A DNA stretch of 64,000 nucleotides, taken from Liopterus haemorrhoidalis (Eukaryota > Arthropoda > Insecta > Coleoptera > Dytiscidae). The position numbers and the translations under genes were made by a program. Below are positions 31,197 to 41,005 of the stretch, in pieces. Numbering within the stretch: the stretch's first letter is position 1; every line of letters begins with the position of its first letter. The notes below the pieces were generated by a model, which had not been told where the DNA came from, did no database searches, and worked only from the letters and a program-made list of their open reading frames with translations. The stretch covers positions 26,333,279-26,397,278 of the forward strand of contig OZ020611.1 in assembly GCA_963971575.1 (NCBI GenBank), in the 5' to 3' direction.

Positions 31197-31805
31197 TTCT
31201 TCTTTCTAAATATACTACCTGTTTTATTTTCATAAATAATATTTAACCGTATGTTAAATTTATATCGTCACTCATATTCCTCTCTGTACAGTCAGGGCCG
31301 GCTCAGAGGTCGGGACTTCGGGGATTTTTCCCGAGGCCCCGCGCTTCCATACTTTTAACAATTATTAGTAGCTAGGGCAAGTTTATAAGGGGCCCCGCAT
31401 ATAATATTTTCCCGAGGCCCCGCAAAACCCACAGCCGGCACTGATTGAAGCTTTTGAACATTTAGCTTAGGAAAAGCCCATTTTACTCATTATAAAGTTA
31501 GCTAGTGATATCTTTAAAAATTTAGATTCCATTTAGTTCCGCTTAAACGTTTAAAATATCCTGCAGTTTAAATTAGTTGTCAAAATAAGTATATTAGATA
31601 TAATAATAAATAAGAATTATTTTATTCATGTCATGAAAGGTATATTTTTATGAATATAAATATAAGATACTCGTATTTATAAATATGAATAAAATTTATA
31701 TCTGGCAAGATTGAGCGCAGTTCTATTATATTTGCATGTTTGGATCTTGTCTGACTTCGCGGCCCCACGTTGAAGTCTTCACGGCCCCCCGGTTGAGAAA
31801 CGCTG

Positions 31806-32197
31806 ATTTAAACCATGCGGATGCGGATAAAATGTCATACCCGCTTATCCGCAATATCCCCGTGAACATTAAATCTTCGGTTACTTTCGGAGAAACACGC
31901 GATTGTGTTCTGACTACGCAAGTCTTCGGTTACCTTCGATTGTCTGTATACACATATGATATTTTGCAGCATTCTATCTCAATCTATGTTATTGATATTA
32001 AAACAATTGTCCATGATCGAGATTGTGTCGAGACATTCAACATAACTTTTTTTTTATTATTGCATATAGAAAATAATATTTTGGTCAAAAGTTGTTTAGT
32101 ACACTTTCGATATAATTCTTTCTTTAATAAATATACGCTTTTTTTACATAAAACTGAGTAGTAAGTTTTATTTAATTACCAAAATTTACTATATATA
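31806..32197. other. unannotated intronic stretch
   Basis: ATGCGGATGCGGATAAAATG near 31815 belongs to the older element interrupted by the outer hAT. No gene recognised. Confidence 0.4.
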
Positions 32198-33101
32198 CGA
32201 GGTCTGTTCAAAAAGTATCGCGAATTTTGTGTTTTTTTTTTTTTTTCAAAAATAATTTATTTATTCATGAATATCTACTTTGTCCCCTTCAAAGTAATCC
32301 CCACCATATATTATACACTTGTGCCAACGTTTTTTCCAATCCTCGAAGCACTTGAAAAAATCATTTTTTTCAGCTCCTCCTTCGATGCCGTCTTTATCTC
32401 CTCACTCGTAGCGTAGCGTCGTACTTTCATGGGCCTCTTCAGTTTCGGGAACAAGAAAAAGTCACAGGGGGCCAGATCTGGGGAATACGGTGGCTGCGGC
32501 ATTATTAGTGTGTTGTTTTTGGCCAAAAATTCGCGCACAAGCAACGATGTGTGGGCAGGGGCGACCAGTCTCATGCCCAAATCATTGGTAAAAATCGAAT
32601 GGCACCAGCCAATCGATATGTTTAGGTCCTCAGCAACTTCTCTAACAGTGATTTGACGATTAGCCAATACTATTTTCTTCACTTCATTAATGTTTTCGTC
32701 TGTCGTTGTCGTGCTCGGGCGTCCGGCACGCTCTTCGTTCATATCTTCTCGGCCCTCTGAGAACATTTTGTACCACCGATAAACGTTGCTTCGGTCCAAG
32801 GTAGCTTCACCATATGCCACAGTGAACATTCGGAATGCGTCCGCGCACTTAATTTGGTTTTTCATACAAAATTTGATACAGATTCTTTTATCCATTTTTT
32901 GGTATAGGCAAAAATCGATGACGAGCCAAAACACGTGCAAGCAAAACAACTGTCAAAAATTAACTGAACGTTCAAAATGGCCGAACTTGTCGGCATAAGT
33001 GAGAGACATGAGTACCAACATAACGCCACAAAAAAATCGAAAATCGAATATACGTAACCCGCGGAAATTCAAAATTCGCGATACTTTTTGAACAGACCTC
33101 G
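32198..33101 (-). mobile_element. mariner element with clean internal deletion
   Basis: Identical terminal inverted repeats of about 32 bp start CGAGGTCTGTTCAAAAAG at both ends, with TA at 32196-32197 and 33102-33103. The 904-bp element retains the 5' and 3' parts of its transposase gene. Good terminal repeats suggest it was mobilised in trans and is fairly young. Confidence 0.9.
32311..32895 (-). CDS. internally deleted mariner transposase (about 194 aa)
   Basis: The ATG at 32895 (MDKRICIKFCMKNQIKC) is the family start; the ORF extends further upstream without another likely start. Residues 1-120 hold the paired helix-turn-helix DNA-binding region (GRPSTTTTDENINEVKKIVL, then NRQITVREVAEDLNISIG). 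After GMRLVAP the frame jumps to AHTSLLVREFL and YSPDLAPCDFFLFPKLKR, so the segment with the first two catalytic aspartates is gone while the frame is preserved. The C-terminus appears frame-changed before the stop. It cannot catalyse transposition, but a DNA-binding product that could interfere with active copies is possible. The vertumana-like assignment is from memory. Confidence 0.75.
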   Translation of the reverse strand: MDKRICIKFCMKNQIKCADAFRMFTVAYGEATLDRSNVYRWYKMFSEGREDMNEERAGRPSTTTTDENINEVKKIVLANRQITVREVAEDLNISIGWCHSIFTNDLGMRLVAPAHTSLLVREFLAKNNTLIMPQPPYSPDLAPCDFFLFPKLKRPMKVRRYATSEEIKTASKEELKKMIFSSASRIGKNVGTSV

Positions 33102-33103
33102 TA

Positions 33104-34036
33104 TTTTTCTCGAAAATTTTATTATGTATCCTGCCTTGTTTTATACTACCCCAAGTAAAAAGTCTCGCTGATTCCAAAAATTGAAATTGACAAAAATTGA
33201 AAAATGACATGTTGCTATTTGAAACAAAAATATGAAGCACCTTCTACCAAGTAACTTTTCTCTTCTTTTTTTTAATTCAATAATTTAAAAAAAAATAATA
33301 TTGCCACGTTGCATTATTTTTTTCCTCACCTTGAAAAAGGTAAAACTGATGCGAGATGTTAGTTGACATTAATATGATACTTGACAGTACTATCAAAACG
33401 TATTTCATGAGCAGCACGCCACCTGCTCCCTACGAAAAAGGACGCTTAGGTCCCCTAAAAATTTTGTGTCTCTCTAGGTTTCAAAATTACTAGCGCAAAA
33501 CTTTTGGCGTCCCTTTGGTTAGTTTTAGTTTAAATCCAAAAAATTTCCCACTTATTTTTGGTACAGCATACTGCCAATTCGCACTTAACAGGCGACCTTT
33601 CAGGCGCCACAGAACCCTTAGAAGTCTTAGAATGTTAGGTACCACCGAATACTATTGGTAGTCGGTATTGCAGAGAACCTTAAATAATAACCATTTTAAA
33701 ATATTAAATCATAAAGATTTAATATTTTAAAGTTTAACACCCAAACCGTAGGCGAGGGTTGAAATCATCCAAGTGTAATATATCTATTATATTCGAGTCA
33801 AATACAAAATTTTATGTACTTTAACTATATAGCAGTGATGCATTTTAAATTTTCCCTCACCGCTCACCACGCCGTACTATTCTGGTTCGTGTCCGAAGTG
33901 TGTATTTTCAAGAGTTTTTTTAGTCTTCTAAAGCAACCCCTGTGGGTAACAAGTGTATGGGAGCATTGGGTATTGTTTGCACATTTTTCATGTCATATTA
34001 TTTTTTTGTAAGCTATTAATTACATATTTTATCTAG
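33104..34036. other. unannotated intronic stretch
   Basis: No transposon ends or genes recognised. It ends at the splice acceptor of rdgC exon (b). Confidence 0.45.
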
Positions 34037-34188
34037 ATACGGCTGATATGAAATTTGAGGATGAATCGGATGATTTAGAAGATGAAGGAGCTCAAAATGT
34101 TGACAAGTGTTACAAAGGCATCCATCTCAATTTCCCAATGAAAAGACAAGATTTGGATCTGCTAATTGACTCATTTAGAAAGAAAAAG
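34037..34188 (+). CDS. rdgC: rdgC/PPEF protein phosphatase, internal exon (b)
   Basis: 152 bp between acceptor TTTTATCTAG and donor AAG|GTAAGAAG. After completing the split GAT codon it reads TADMKFEDESDDLEDEG, an acidic linker. The conserved YKGIHLNFPMKRQDLDLLID followed by SFRKKK comes next, the stretch preceding the catalytic domain in rdgC/PPEF proteins. It ends at a codon boundary, matching the phase 0 start of exon (c) at 40838. No stops. Confidence 0.9.
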
Positions 34189-34309
34189 GTAAGAAGAATA
34201 ATTTAACCATTTATTGCAAAAACCATCCATCAACGATAATCGGTTTGTTCTAGATTCATATTATTTGTAGATATACGCAACATTAATAGCAGAAAACCGT
34301 GCTGTACAC

Positions 34310-34607
34310 CAGTGTTTCTCAACCAAAAACGCACCGCGGACCAGTAAAATATATAATTTTCTTACGCGGACCACTAATAATAATTGTTGGTTCATTTTTT
34401 GCAAGAAAATAAATATATTTAATGTACTACTAAATACATTTATTTTATTTGTAGAAAAACACAAAAAGTTTACAGAAAATAAACAAAATATACATTATTT
34501 ATATAAAAAATGTGCGTAAGAAATAACAAAAAATTGCAAAAAAACACATACAAAAATTTCCGCGGACCACTAAAATTTTTCTGCGGACCACCTGTTGAGA
34601 AACACTG
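34310..34607. mobile_element. hAT MITE (GTGGTCCGCGG family)
   Basis: Termini CAGTGTTTCTCAAC and GTTGAGAAACACTG. CTGTACAC (34302-34309) and CTGTAGAC (34608-34615) are the target duplication with one change. Subterminal GCGGACCA repeats occur at both ends. A second copy in opposite orientation is at 47764-48276. Confidence 0.9.
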
Positions 34608-34754
34608 CTGTAGACTGTAGGCCATCATTTCATTCCTGTTTTATGGCTTTGAAAATTTTTCTTTGCGTACAGTTGGCAGGCATGTGCTCTTATCGGTTGT
34701 CTTTGTTTTCTTTTAAAATGTAGGTATTTTTTAAATTAGGCATCTTTAAAAAGG

Positions 34755-34803
34755 TCTGCAAAAAGTTTAGATCTGGCCCGCGGGCCGTTTGTTGGACACC
34801 ATT
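34755..34803. mobile_element. single hAT-type end
   Basis: GGCCCGCGGGCC and GTTGGACACCATTG resemble the right end of a common hAT family. The matching left end was not located. Confidence 0.35.
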
Positions 34804-34804
34804 G

Positions 34805-34960
34805 AGTAGCTGATCACACCATCTCTGGCGAGGTCTTCCTAATGGTCGATGGGTGTTCAATTTTCTTTTCCATATCTTTTTTATACTCTGTGCTCTTTCC
34901 TCCTCATCATGTGTGATCCACTGCAATCGTCTACTTCTTGGTTCGTGTGTGATACTCGGC
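34805..34960 (-). pseudogene. non-LTR retrotransposon C-terminal relic
   Basis: The minus strand reads LQWITHDEEERAQSIKKIWK then THRPLGRPRQRWCDQLL. The R-P-x-G-R-P-x-x-R-W block is typical of the end of RTE/endonuclease-RT proteins. Upstream domains are absent. Confidence 0.5.
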
Positions 34961-35099
34961 CTTTAGTGACAAACTTCCAAAGTTTAATTTCGTTTGAAAT
35001 AAAACAAATTTATATATATAAGATGGGGAAACTCCAACAATAACCGAGAAGTAGCGAGTCAAGAAAAAAATAATGTATTCCTGAAAAGTACTGGCCTGG

Positions 35100-35490
35100 T
35101 AAAAGCAATTAAGCTGGATGGACAGAACAAGGTACAGCTAAATAGTACACTGAAAAATATTTGCTTGAAGTTCTCAGTAGAGTTCTAGAGAAAGGGATTA
35201 TATTACATCATGATAATGCCTCTTCCCATAGGGCAGCATTAACTCTCCAGTTTTTGGCAAAAAATAAATATACAAGTAATAAAACAGCCGCATAATCACC
35301 TGATTTTGGCAATATGCGACTTTTGACTATTACTTGACTATTACTATTTGAAAAATACGGGGTTAGTTTTCGTCTGAGGATACTTGATTGACTGCTGCAT
35401 TTCATGATTATTTTTAAGGTATTCCGAAATAAGATAAGTTCGGAGCTTTTAAGAAGCAACAGGAAAGGACGGCTAAGAATATTATTGTTG
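35100..35490 (+). pseudogene. mariner transposase relic
   Basis: IILHHDNASSHRAALTLQFL carries the second catalytic Asp. A following segment in degraded frames resembles the PPxSPDLAxCDFxLFPKLK block, and C-terminal remnants extend to about 35480. Stops and frameshifts throughout. Confidence 0.6.
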
Positions 35491-36158
35491 GAGTAGTATT
35501 GATGTTCCTACTTTGAACATATTTAAAACAAAATTCTAAAAATTATGATCTCCCTTATTATTGACTTAACCAAAAAATATATACGACAAAAATTGTTTAT
35601 GGCAATAAAACAAATCTTTTTTGTTCAATGCATTTTCTTAGTTAAATAGATATTCGGAGAGTATGGGGTATATATACGAACGATCCCATCACAGCAAAAT
35701 GAATTGAAGCGCGTCCTTTGGATGCGTTTTCATCCGATCCGATCCGATCCGAACCGAACAGATTTCGGACGAAAAAATACGACCGATCCCATCACAGCAA
35801 GATGAATTGCAGGTCGTCCAATGGTTGCGAAGTTACCGATTTTGTACAAACACAGCCGACGTGCCAACGATCCCATTTTGATGGGATTTTACATGCGAAT
35901 TCATGCGAATGAAGGGAAATTCGGACATATTTATCATATATAGTGTACGCCGCTTAATATGATCACATCGGGCCTCGGGGTTTTTGATTACAATAACCGA
36001 TTGATAATAATATCCAAAATAAACATGAACACAAAACGTTATAAAATGAAAACAAAAGAAATAAGTATTAAAATCCGGCATACCTTAAATTTCCTTGGCC
36101 CGCTGCGAGTATTTTTTTATTAACAAGTGTTATATAATAATTGGAACTATTGTATAAT

Positions 36159-36470
36159 TTACTTTAAAGTCATACTAAGACATTCTTTTGGTGAAATAGT
36201 TTCCTGAAAATTAGAAATTTTCCTTATTGTTGGACTGATAGCATCCAAAACATAATGGAAAGTGTCTTGATTCAATCGGTGATAACCAAAAAAAAAAAAT
36301 TCATCTATTTTCAATTCCTCATACAGATGAAATTCTCCAAGACTATTTCTTTTCTCTAATATATGATTAGTCCAGCATTCTTTTCTCTTTCTTTGAATTC
36401 GGCGTCTAACTAAATAAGAGTTCCCCAAAAAAATAAGTTTATCCATTGCACAACTTGTTTTCAAAGCTTG
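36159..36470 (-). pseudogene. PIF/Harbinger transposase N-terminal fragment
   Basis: The minus strand gives RRRIQRKRKECWTNHILEKR, LGEFHLYEELK, FFFGYHRLNQDTFHYVLDAI and FQETISPKECLSMTLK. This matches the N-terminal region of DDE_Tnp_4 transposases just before the catalytic core. The catalytic residues are not present in the remaining sequence. Confidence 0.75.
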
Positions 36471-36560
36471 TTGAAATAAATGAATTCTCCCACTCGCGTC
36501 GCATCTGACGCATTCCGCATCCAGTGGACGATATGCGAAATCATTCGGATCGGATCAGAT

Positions 36561-37540
36561 TAGGGTTGTAGGTACATCGAAGGCTAAACATCGATGTTTA
36601 ACATCGATGTTAACATCGGCGCTTACTATCGATGTTGAAAAAACATCGAAGGTAAAACATCGATGTTTTATTAATATTAAAAAAAGCTATTTATTTATAT
36701 TATATAAGTTTTATTTAATAATGTAAAGATAAAATACGAAAAAAAGTAACATATAATATACAAAAAGCATTTATTAGATTTTTAAATAGAAATATTCTTT
36801 TTTAATAGCGATTAATTTCACATTAACGTTACCCAATATAAGAATACTAATTTGTTCCTACCATTTTTACATTTCTAAAATGAAATATTGCTGTTTATTA
36901 TAATACTAATATAGTAATCTTAATGTTAATTTTATATTATTTAACATAAAAATAACATACTGTCATACACATTTTTCTAAATTTCTTTTTCAAGTTGAAA
37001 TACATATTACATTTTTTTATAACACTAACATAGCAATCCTAATATTAATTTTACACTAACATTACAATATAATAATCCTAATAAGAGTTTTATTAATAAT
37101 TAAATTATAATTATATTTCCCAATACGGTAATTCCAGGGATTGGAGGAATAACAACTGGGAAAGTGTCAACAAGACTCAAAAAGCAACAAGTTTATTGGC
37201 GTCATTGGTCGTTGGCATTGTTTGCAAAAATTAGAAGTTTCTTCTTATTTTTTTCTTATTCTGCTAACTGCAAAGAAGAATAAGAACTAACACTATTAGT
37301 ATTGTTGTATCACAATAGATGGCGCTTATATTTTGTGTACTAATATTACTAAAAATTAAATTTTTAATTCCAGCGCTCTAGCCGTAGTTTCTGAATTTCA
37401 AAGTTTAAACATCGACATCGGTAGTAGACATCGATGTTTTATCGATACTATCGCCATCTGACCATCGATGGTAAAAACATCGATGTTTTTAAAACAAACA
37501 TCGATGTTTTCGATACATCGATGCTTTTTTCTCATCCCTA
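36561..37540. mobile_element. hAT MITE with clustered ATCGATGT palindromes
   Basis: Flanked by a perfect 8-bp duplication, GATCAGAT (36553-36560 and 37541-37548). Termini TAGGGTTGTAG and CTCATCCCTA. ATCGATGT occurs four times within about 36588-36666 and three times within about 37428-37508. Three further ATCGAT cores (ATCGATAC, ATCGATGG, ATCGATGC) also lie at the right end, and none was seen in the AT-rich middle. No ORF of note. Confidence 0.85.
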
Positions 37541-37672
37541 GATCAGATCGGATCGGATCGGATGAAAACGCATCCATAGGACGAACTGTCTTGTCGTTCG
37601 AAATCTGTTCGAATCGGATCGGATCTGATTTGATCGGATTGAATGAAAACGCATCCAAAGGACGAGCAGCTT

Positions 37673-38192
37673 AAAACTAAAATCCACGTATATCTTCCTT
37701 ATAATTAACTTAACAACGAAATCATATATGACCAAATATGTTTATAATAAGAAAATAAATCTTTTGTTTCTTTATATTTTTTTATTTAGATGAATATTTG
37801 GAGAGTCACGGAGGGAAACCATTTTATATTTGCTATTTTATTTGTTCTATTCTATAAATTGCATATTTGAGAAGAGCATATATTGTTTGAACGCAAACAT
37901 CACATAAATATTAACAGATAGAGCGCAATAAAATGTCATGTAGTATGTTATTAAAATTATCAATTTATGACATGACACTGAAAGTAATTTAAGTTTCATT
38001 ATTTAGAATGAGTAATATACCCTGGATGTATGTGCACACGCAACGTTTTATTTTGATGAAGATACAGGTATCATTAGATTCATTAGAAAACAATTTCTTA
38101 GAATGAAACTTTTATATAATTAATATAAATTTCAATTACTTTACCTTATTAATCCTACTATTTTCAGATGTTCTTTTAAAATGTAATAGTTT
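37673..38192. other. unannotated intronic stretch
   Basis: AT-rich, nothing recognised. Confidence 0.45.
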
Positions 38193-38590
38193 ATTCTGTA
38201 ACAAGGTTGAAATGAGAAAATTCGATGCGGGTGGAACATTCCGAGCGTAAGCTGCAGACGAACGAGCATCGAATTTTCTCTTCCAACCGAGTCACAGACC
38301 CTACTTTCTCCACGACTACCAGAAAAAAAGAAATTTAACAAATAATTTACATTACATTACAAATTAATTAATTAAATAAACTTATTTTTTTATTTATTTT
38401 TTGTTCCATTTTAGTTTATTTTGCCGCACATCGGCCACTATTTTAGTATTTTTTAGTAAGTTATGTTAGTTTATTTTTTTAAACAAACATTGCATTTGTT
38501 TAAAATATTCATACGGATATAGATACCGTCTGCACTACTTTTCAGCGCGTAGGAATGCATACCTTATATTGAACAATAATATCTGACAAC
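38193..38590 (+). repeat. family E repeat, copy E1
   Basis: It starts ATTCTGTAACAAGGTTG, contains GATACCGTCTGCACTACTTTT and ends ATCTGACAAC. The region 43517-43916 is a diverged reverse-complement copy. Non-coding; class unknown. Confidence 0.65.
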
Positions 38591-39219
38591 GAGCATGGAA
38601 TAATTATTCCTTCACTAGTGAATGAATGAAATACCCGCAAACTGCATAAAATGAGTGCTTTAGAATAACTTTCCAACTATTGTGTTAGAATGTTAACTTT
38701 CTGTAGTCAAAATTGATTTTATAATTGGCAAATTCTATAGCAGTCGTGGAGAGAAAAAAAAACGTTATTAACTAACCCGAACAGATTAAACCGGGAAGCA
38801 TAAGAATTAGCGCACACCTCACTGCATAGCTAGAAGTTGAGTCCTGATGCAACTGTGGTTAAGGATTAAACTGTATAAGAATTAAGAAAGGTGCTTTATT
38901 ATTATTTTGCTGCATTCACAGCTCTTAAATTAGTCCACTATGCACTGTACGTTGTGTATAAATTTAGTAGACAGTTTTAACGTTTAAAAATAGCGTTAAC
39001 AGCTATGAAAATTAATGCGTAACGAACGTGATATATATGTTTTGTCAAACCAACTTCGATGGAATAAATAAAACGACACTCTTGCTAAGAGCTTCACTCC
39101 GACAAGTTAGACTCAGTACCGGCATGCATCTAATCTATGCTAAATGGTTGGAGAAAGGAGGCCTTCTTTGCCTTACTTTTAGATGTTTCCTTACTTCTAA
39201 GACTAAACTTTTTATTACT
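38591..39219. other. intronic stretch with one MITE end
   Basis: GCTGCATTCACAGCTCTTAA near 38929 is like the left end of the Harbinger-type element at 19730. No right end found. Otherwise nothing recognised. Confidence 0.4.
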
Positions 39220-40547
39220 GACAAATATAAACAAATATGTTTTCAACGAAAAACATATTGTTTTAAACTTTTGAGTGAGGTATCAAATGAAGCCTCTTAA
39301 TCCGCTGATAAATCAACAAATTTTTATTTTTGAAAAATCATTTATTTATGGGATTTTTGCCCAAAATGTGTCATTAAAGTTTTGTCCCCCACACTGATTC
39401 CCTGAGGGTTTGATCTAAAAATCTGAAAAAAAAATATTTAAATCACGTATATTGATGAGAACCGGAATAGTTCAACAGGAATTTTTGATCAGATCAGTTT
39501 TTCGAAAAATATCAATATTTTTGTGTCGTTGAGAAACATAATATATATATTTTTAAATGTATTGCCTGATTTGAAATGAAAGCCCCCTTAGATGTAGATT
39601 AAAGACCGGAAAGCAGTTTTTTAAATTTCTTTATTTTAATAATATTTTTTCAAAAAAATGTGCTAAAAAACTCTGTCCATCACCCAATAACCCAAAAGAG
39701 TTAATCTAAAAATCTGAAAAAAATCTGAAAAATCTTAAATACACGTTAACCCTTACGTTACAGTGTCCTTTGGTTGCGGTGTGGGGTACCAATGTACCCC
39801 ATTTTTATTTTATCGTAAATAAATAATTTATTAATAATTTGTATTCAGGTTTACTATGGAATATATTAAAAATGTTTTTTAGCTGAAATTACAATATTTT
39901 CAATTGCAATTTTTTCATATGACCAAAATTCATAAAATCCTGTTTCATACTAACCAACTAAATTTCTAGCAACCTAATACGCCCAACATAATACGTCTGT
40001 TCTGTGAGACGTACAGATTCATACTGAATCGGGTGTTTAGGCGTAGCTGCTTTGCAAATATTAGGGAATTCACCCGAGTTGACTCCGCCCTTTACTTAAA
40101 AATAACCAATAAAATTCATGAAAATAAATTAATTAATATTAGTTGTTTAAAATAAAAAATGAAAAAAATATTTACCTACATTGTTTCATAAGTAGGTAAA
40201 TAAAGTATTTATGGTATTTATAAAACACAAGAACGATTATTTTATTCAAATTTTGTGGAGTACATATTAAATAGCACCGCTCCGTAAGAGTTAATGTGGA
40301 CCGGAATAGTACATCACGAATTTTTTATCTGATAATTATTTCGAAAGTTTTAATTTTTTTGCAACATTGTGCTTACAATATTTAACCGTGTTTATAATAT
40401 TTATCTGACTGACTGGAGAAGTATCTAGATGAAAGACGTGGCTATTCTTTCAAAAGTTATCTAAATTTATGATTTTTAATATGTAATTTATTGTCACGTA
40501 CCTACCAAACCCTGAAATGTCAAAATTCACACTTCACATCTTTTTTT
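39220..40547 (+). mobile_element. family B repeat, copy B3
   Basis: The 5' terminus and GTCT array are missing. Two tandem body modules are recognisable (TATAAACAAATATG..., GAACCGGAATAGTTCAACAGG...). It ends in ACCTACCAAACCCTGAAATG, AATTCACACTTCACAT and a T-run. Interrupted by a piggyBac MITE at 39750-40290. Confidence 0.6.
39750..40290. mobile_element. piggyBac-type MITE
   Basis: Exact TTAA at 39746-39749 and 40291-40294. Terminal repeat CCCTTACG against CGTAAGAG with one mismatch, plus a small palindrome GGGGTACCAATGTACCCC near 39793. 541 bp, non-coding. Confidence 0.8.
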
Positions 40548-40837
40548 AAATTTAATACTTAAAATGAGTACCTGTTTATACAGGGATTGATTTTCGCCCA
40601 TCCCTTTAATAAGTACGTTCCTTGACATGAATTTGTTATTTAAAAAATATTTTTGGTTCGATAAATGTTGACATATATTTCCAAATAATTTTACATTTTT
40701 AAATCACATTATATTCCATGTCAAAAACGATAGAAAACCTAATATATCTTCGTGTTTTTTGTCACGAAGGTAAACGAAATTTTCATTTATTCTTTAGAAA
40801 GTTTCTTTGAAAAATTGATGTATTTTTCTTGTTCCAG
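40548..40837. other. intron end upstream of rdgC exon (c)
   Basis: AT-rich, ending in a good pyrimidine tract and acceptor, TTTTTCTTGTTCCAG. Confidence 0.6.
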
Positions 40838-41005
40838 CAACATAAACTCCATGCTAAATATGTAGCTGGAATATTAAAGGAAGCAATATCGAAGCTTAGA
40901 AGACTACCAAATATTAGCCAGGCTTCCACGGCCATCTCGAAACAGGTCACTATTTGTGGAGATCTACATGGCAAACTGGATGATCTTCTAGTTATTTTCC
41001 ATAAG
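40838..41005 (+). CDS. rdgC: rdgC/PPEF protein phosphatase, catalytic-domain exon (c)
   Basis: 168 bp (56 codons, phase 0 at both ends) between acceptor GTTCCAG and donor AAG|GTAGGA. It reads LHAKYVAGILKEAISKLRRL and then QVTICGDLHGKLDDLLVIFH. GDLHG is the first metal-binding motif (GDxHG) of PPP-family phosphatases, and the surrounding residues are specific to rdgC/PPEF. The enzyme removes phosphate from serine/threonine and in flies acts on rhodopsin in photoreceptors. The next exon (GDFVDRG region) was not recognised downstream in the window. Confidence 0.92.

Larger units (their letters stand above)
30548..31292 (-). repeat. 276-bp tandem repeat array with tRNA-Ser genes
   Basis: Units begin at about 30551, 30827 and 31103. 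Units 1 and 2 look identical by eye. The third unit's spacer differs at several positions and is cut by the hAT left-end copy at 31293. Each unit has an 82-bp tRNA gene and a spacer that includes a family A/B-derived stretch (GAACCTAGAGAGTTGAAAGT). Confidence 0.9.
29490..31443. mobile_element. inner hAT element carrying three tRNA-Ser genes
   Basis: It starts CAGGGCCGGCTCAGAGG and ends CAGCCGGCACTG, with ATTGAAGC exactly duplicated at 29482-29489 and 31444-31451. A second left-end copy lies inside at 31293, directly after the tRNA array. If 31293-31443 were a separate insertion its flanks would not match. The whole 1954-bp unit therefore behaves as one insertion containing the array. Confidence 0.75.
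29425..31556. mobile_element. TTTAAGC-ended transposon nested in the outer hAT
   Basis: The left TTTAAGCTGAACTAGATTTT and the right complement of TTTAAGCGGAACTAAATGG form an imperfect inverted repeat around the inner hAT. The same left end occurs alone at 4930-5045. Exact ends and target duplication are uncertain. Confidence 0.45.
28797..31805. mobile_element. outer hAT element containing the tRNA-Ser stack
   Basis: The left end AGTGTTTCTCAACC and the right end GGTTGAGAAACGCTG are inverted hAT-type termini. ATTTAAAA (28789-28796) and ATTTAAAC (31806-31813) match at 7 of 8 bases. It now spans 3 kb because a second transposon and an inner hAT inserted into it. No transposase recognised. Confidence 0.75.
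24172..34036 (+). other. rdgC intron between exons (a) and (b)
   Basis: 9.9 kb bounded by GTAATG and TTTTATCTAG. It is filled with a mariner/hAT composite, a Harbinger relic, the nested hAT stack with tRNA-Ser genes, and a deleted mariner. The long, repeat-filled intron is inferred from exon identity and phase. Confidence 0.8.
35695..37672. mobile_element. Harbinger-like transposon with GGATCGGATC ends
   Basis: GTCCTTTGGATGCGTTTTCAT near 35707 is inverted as ATGAAAACGCATCCAAAGGAC at 37641-37661, both followed inwards by repeated GATCGGATCC-like pentamers. A Harbinger transposase fragment lies within, and a hAT element is inserted at 36561-37540. Confidence 0.6.
34189..40837 (+). other. rdgC intron between exons (b) and (c)
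   Basis: 6.6 kb, bounded by GTAAGA and TTCTTGTTCCAG. It is packed with hAT, mariner, Harbinger, family B and piggyBac elements described separately. Confidence 0.8.

Noticed and set aside
30548..31292. Regular direct repeats as a CRISPR-like array
   Set aside because: The 276-bp units contain tRNA-Ser genes, the spacers are repeated rather than unique, and the DNA is eukaryotic.
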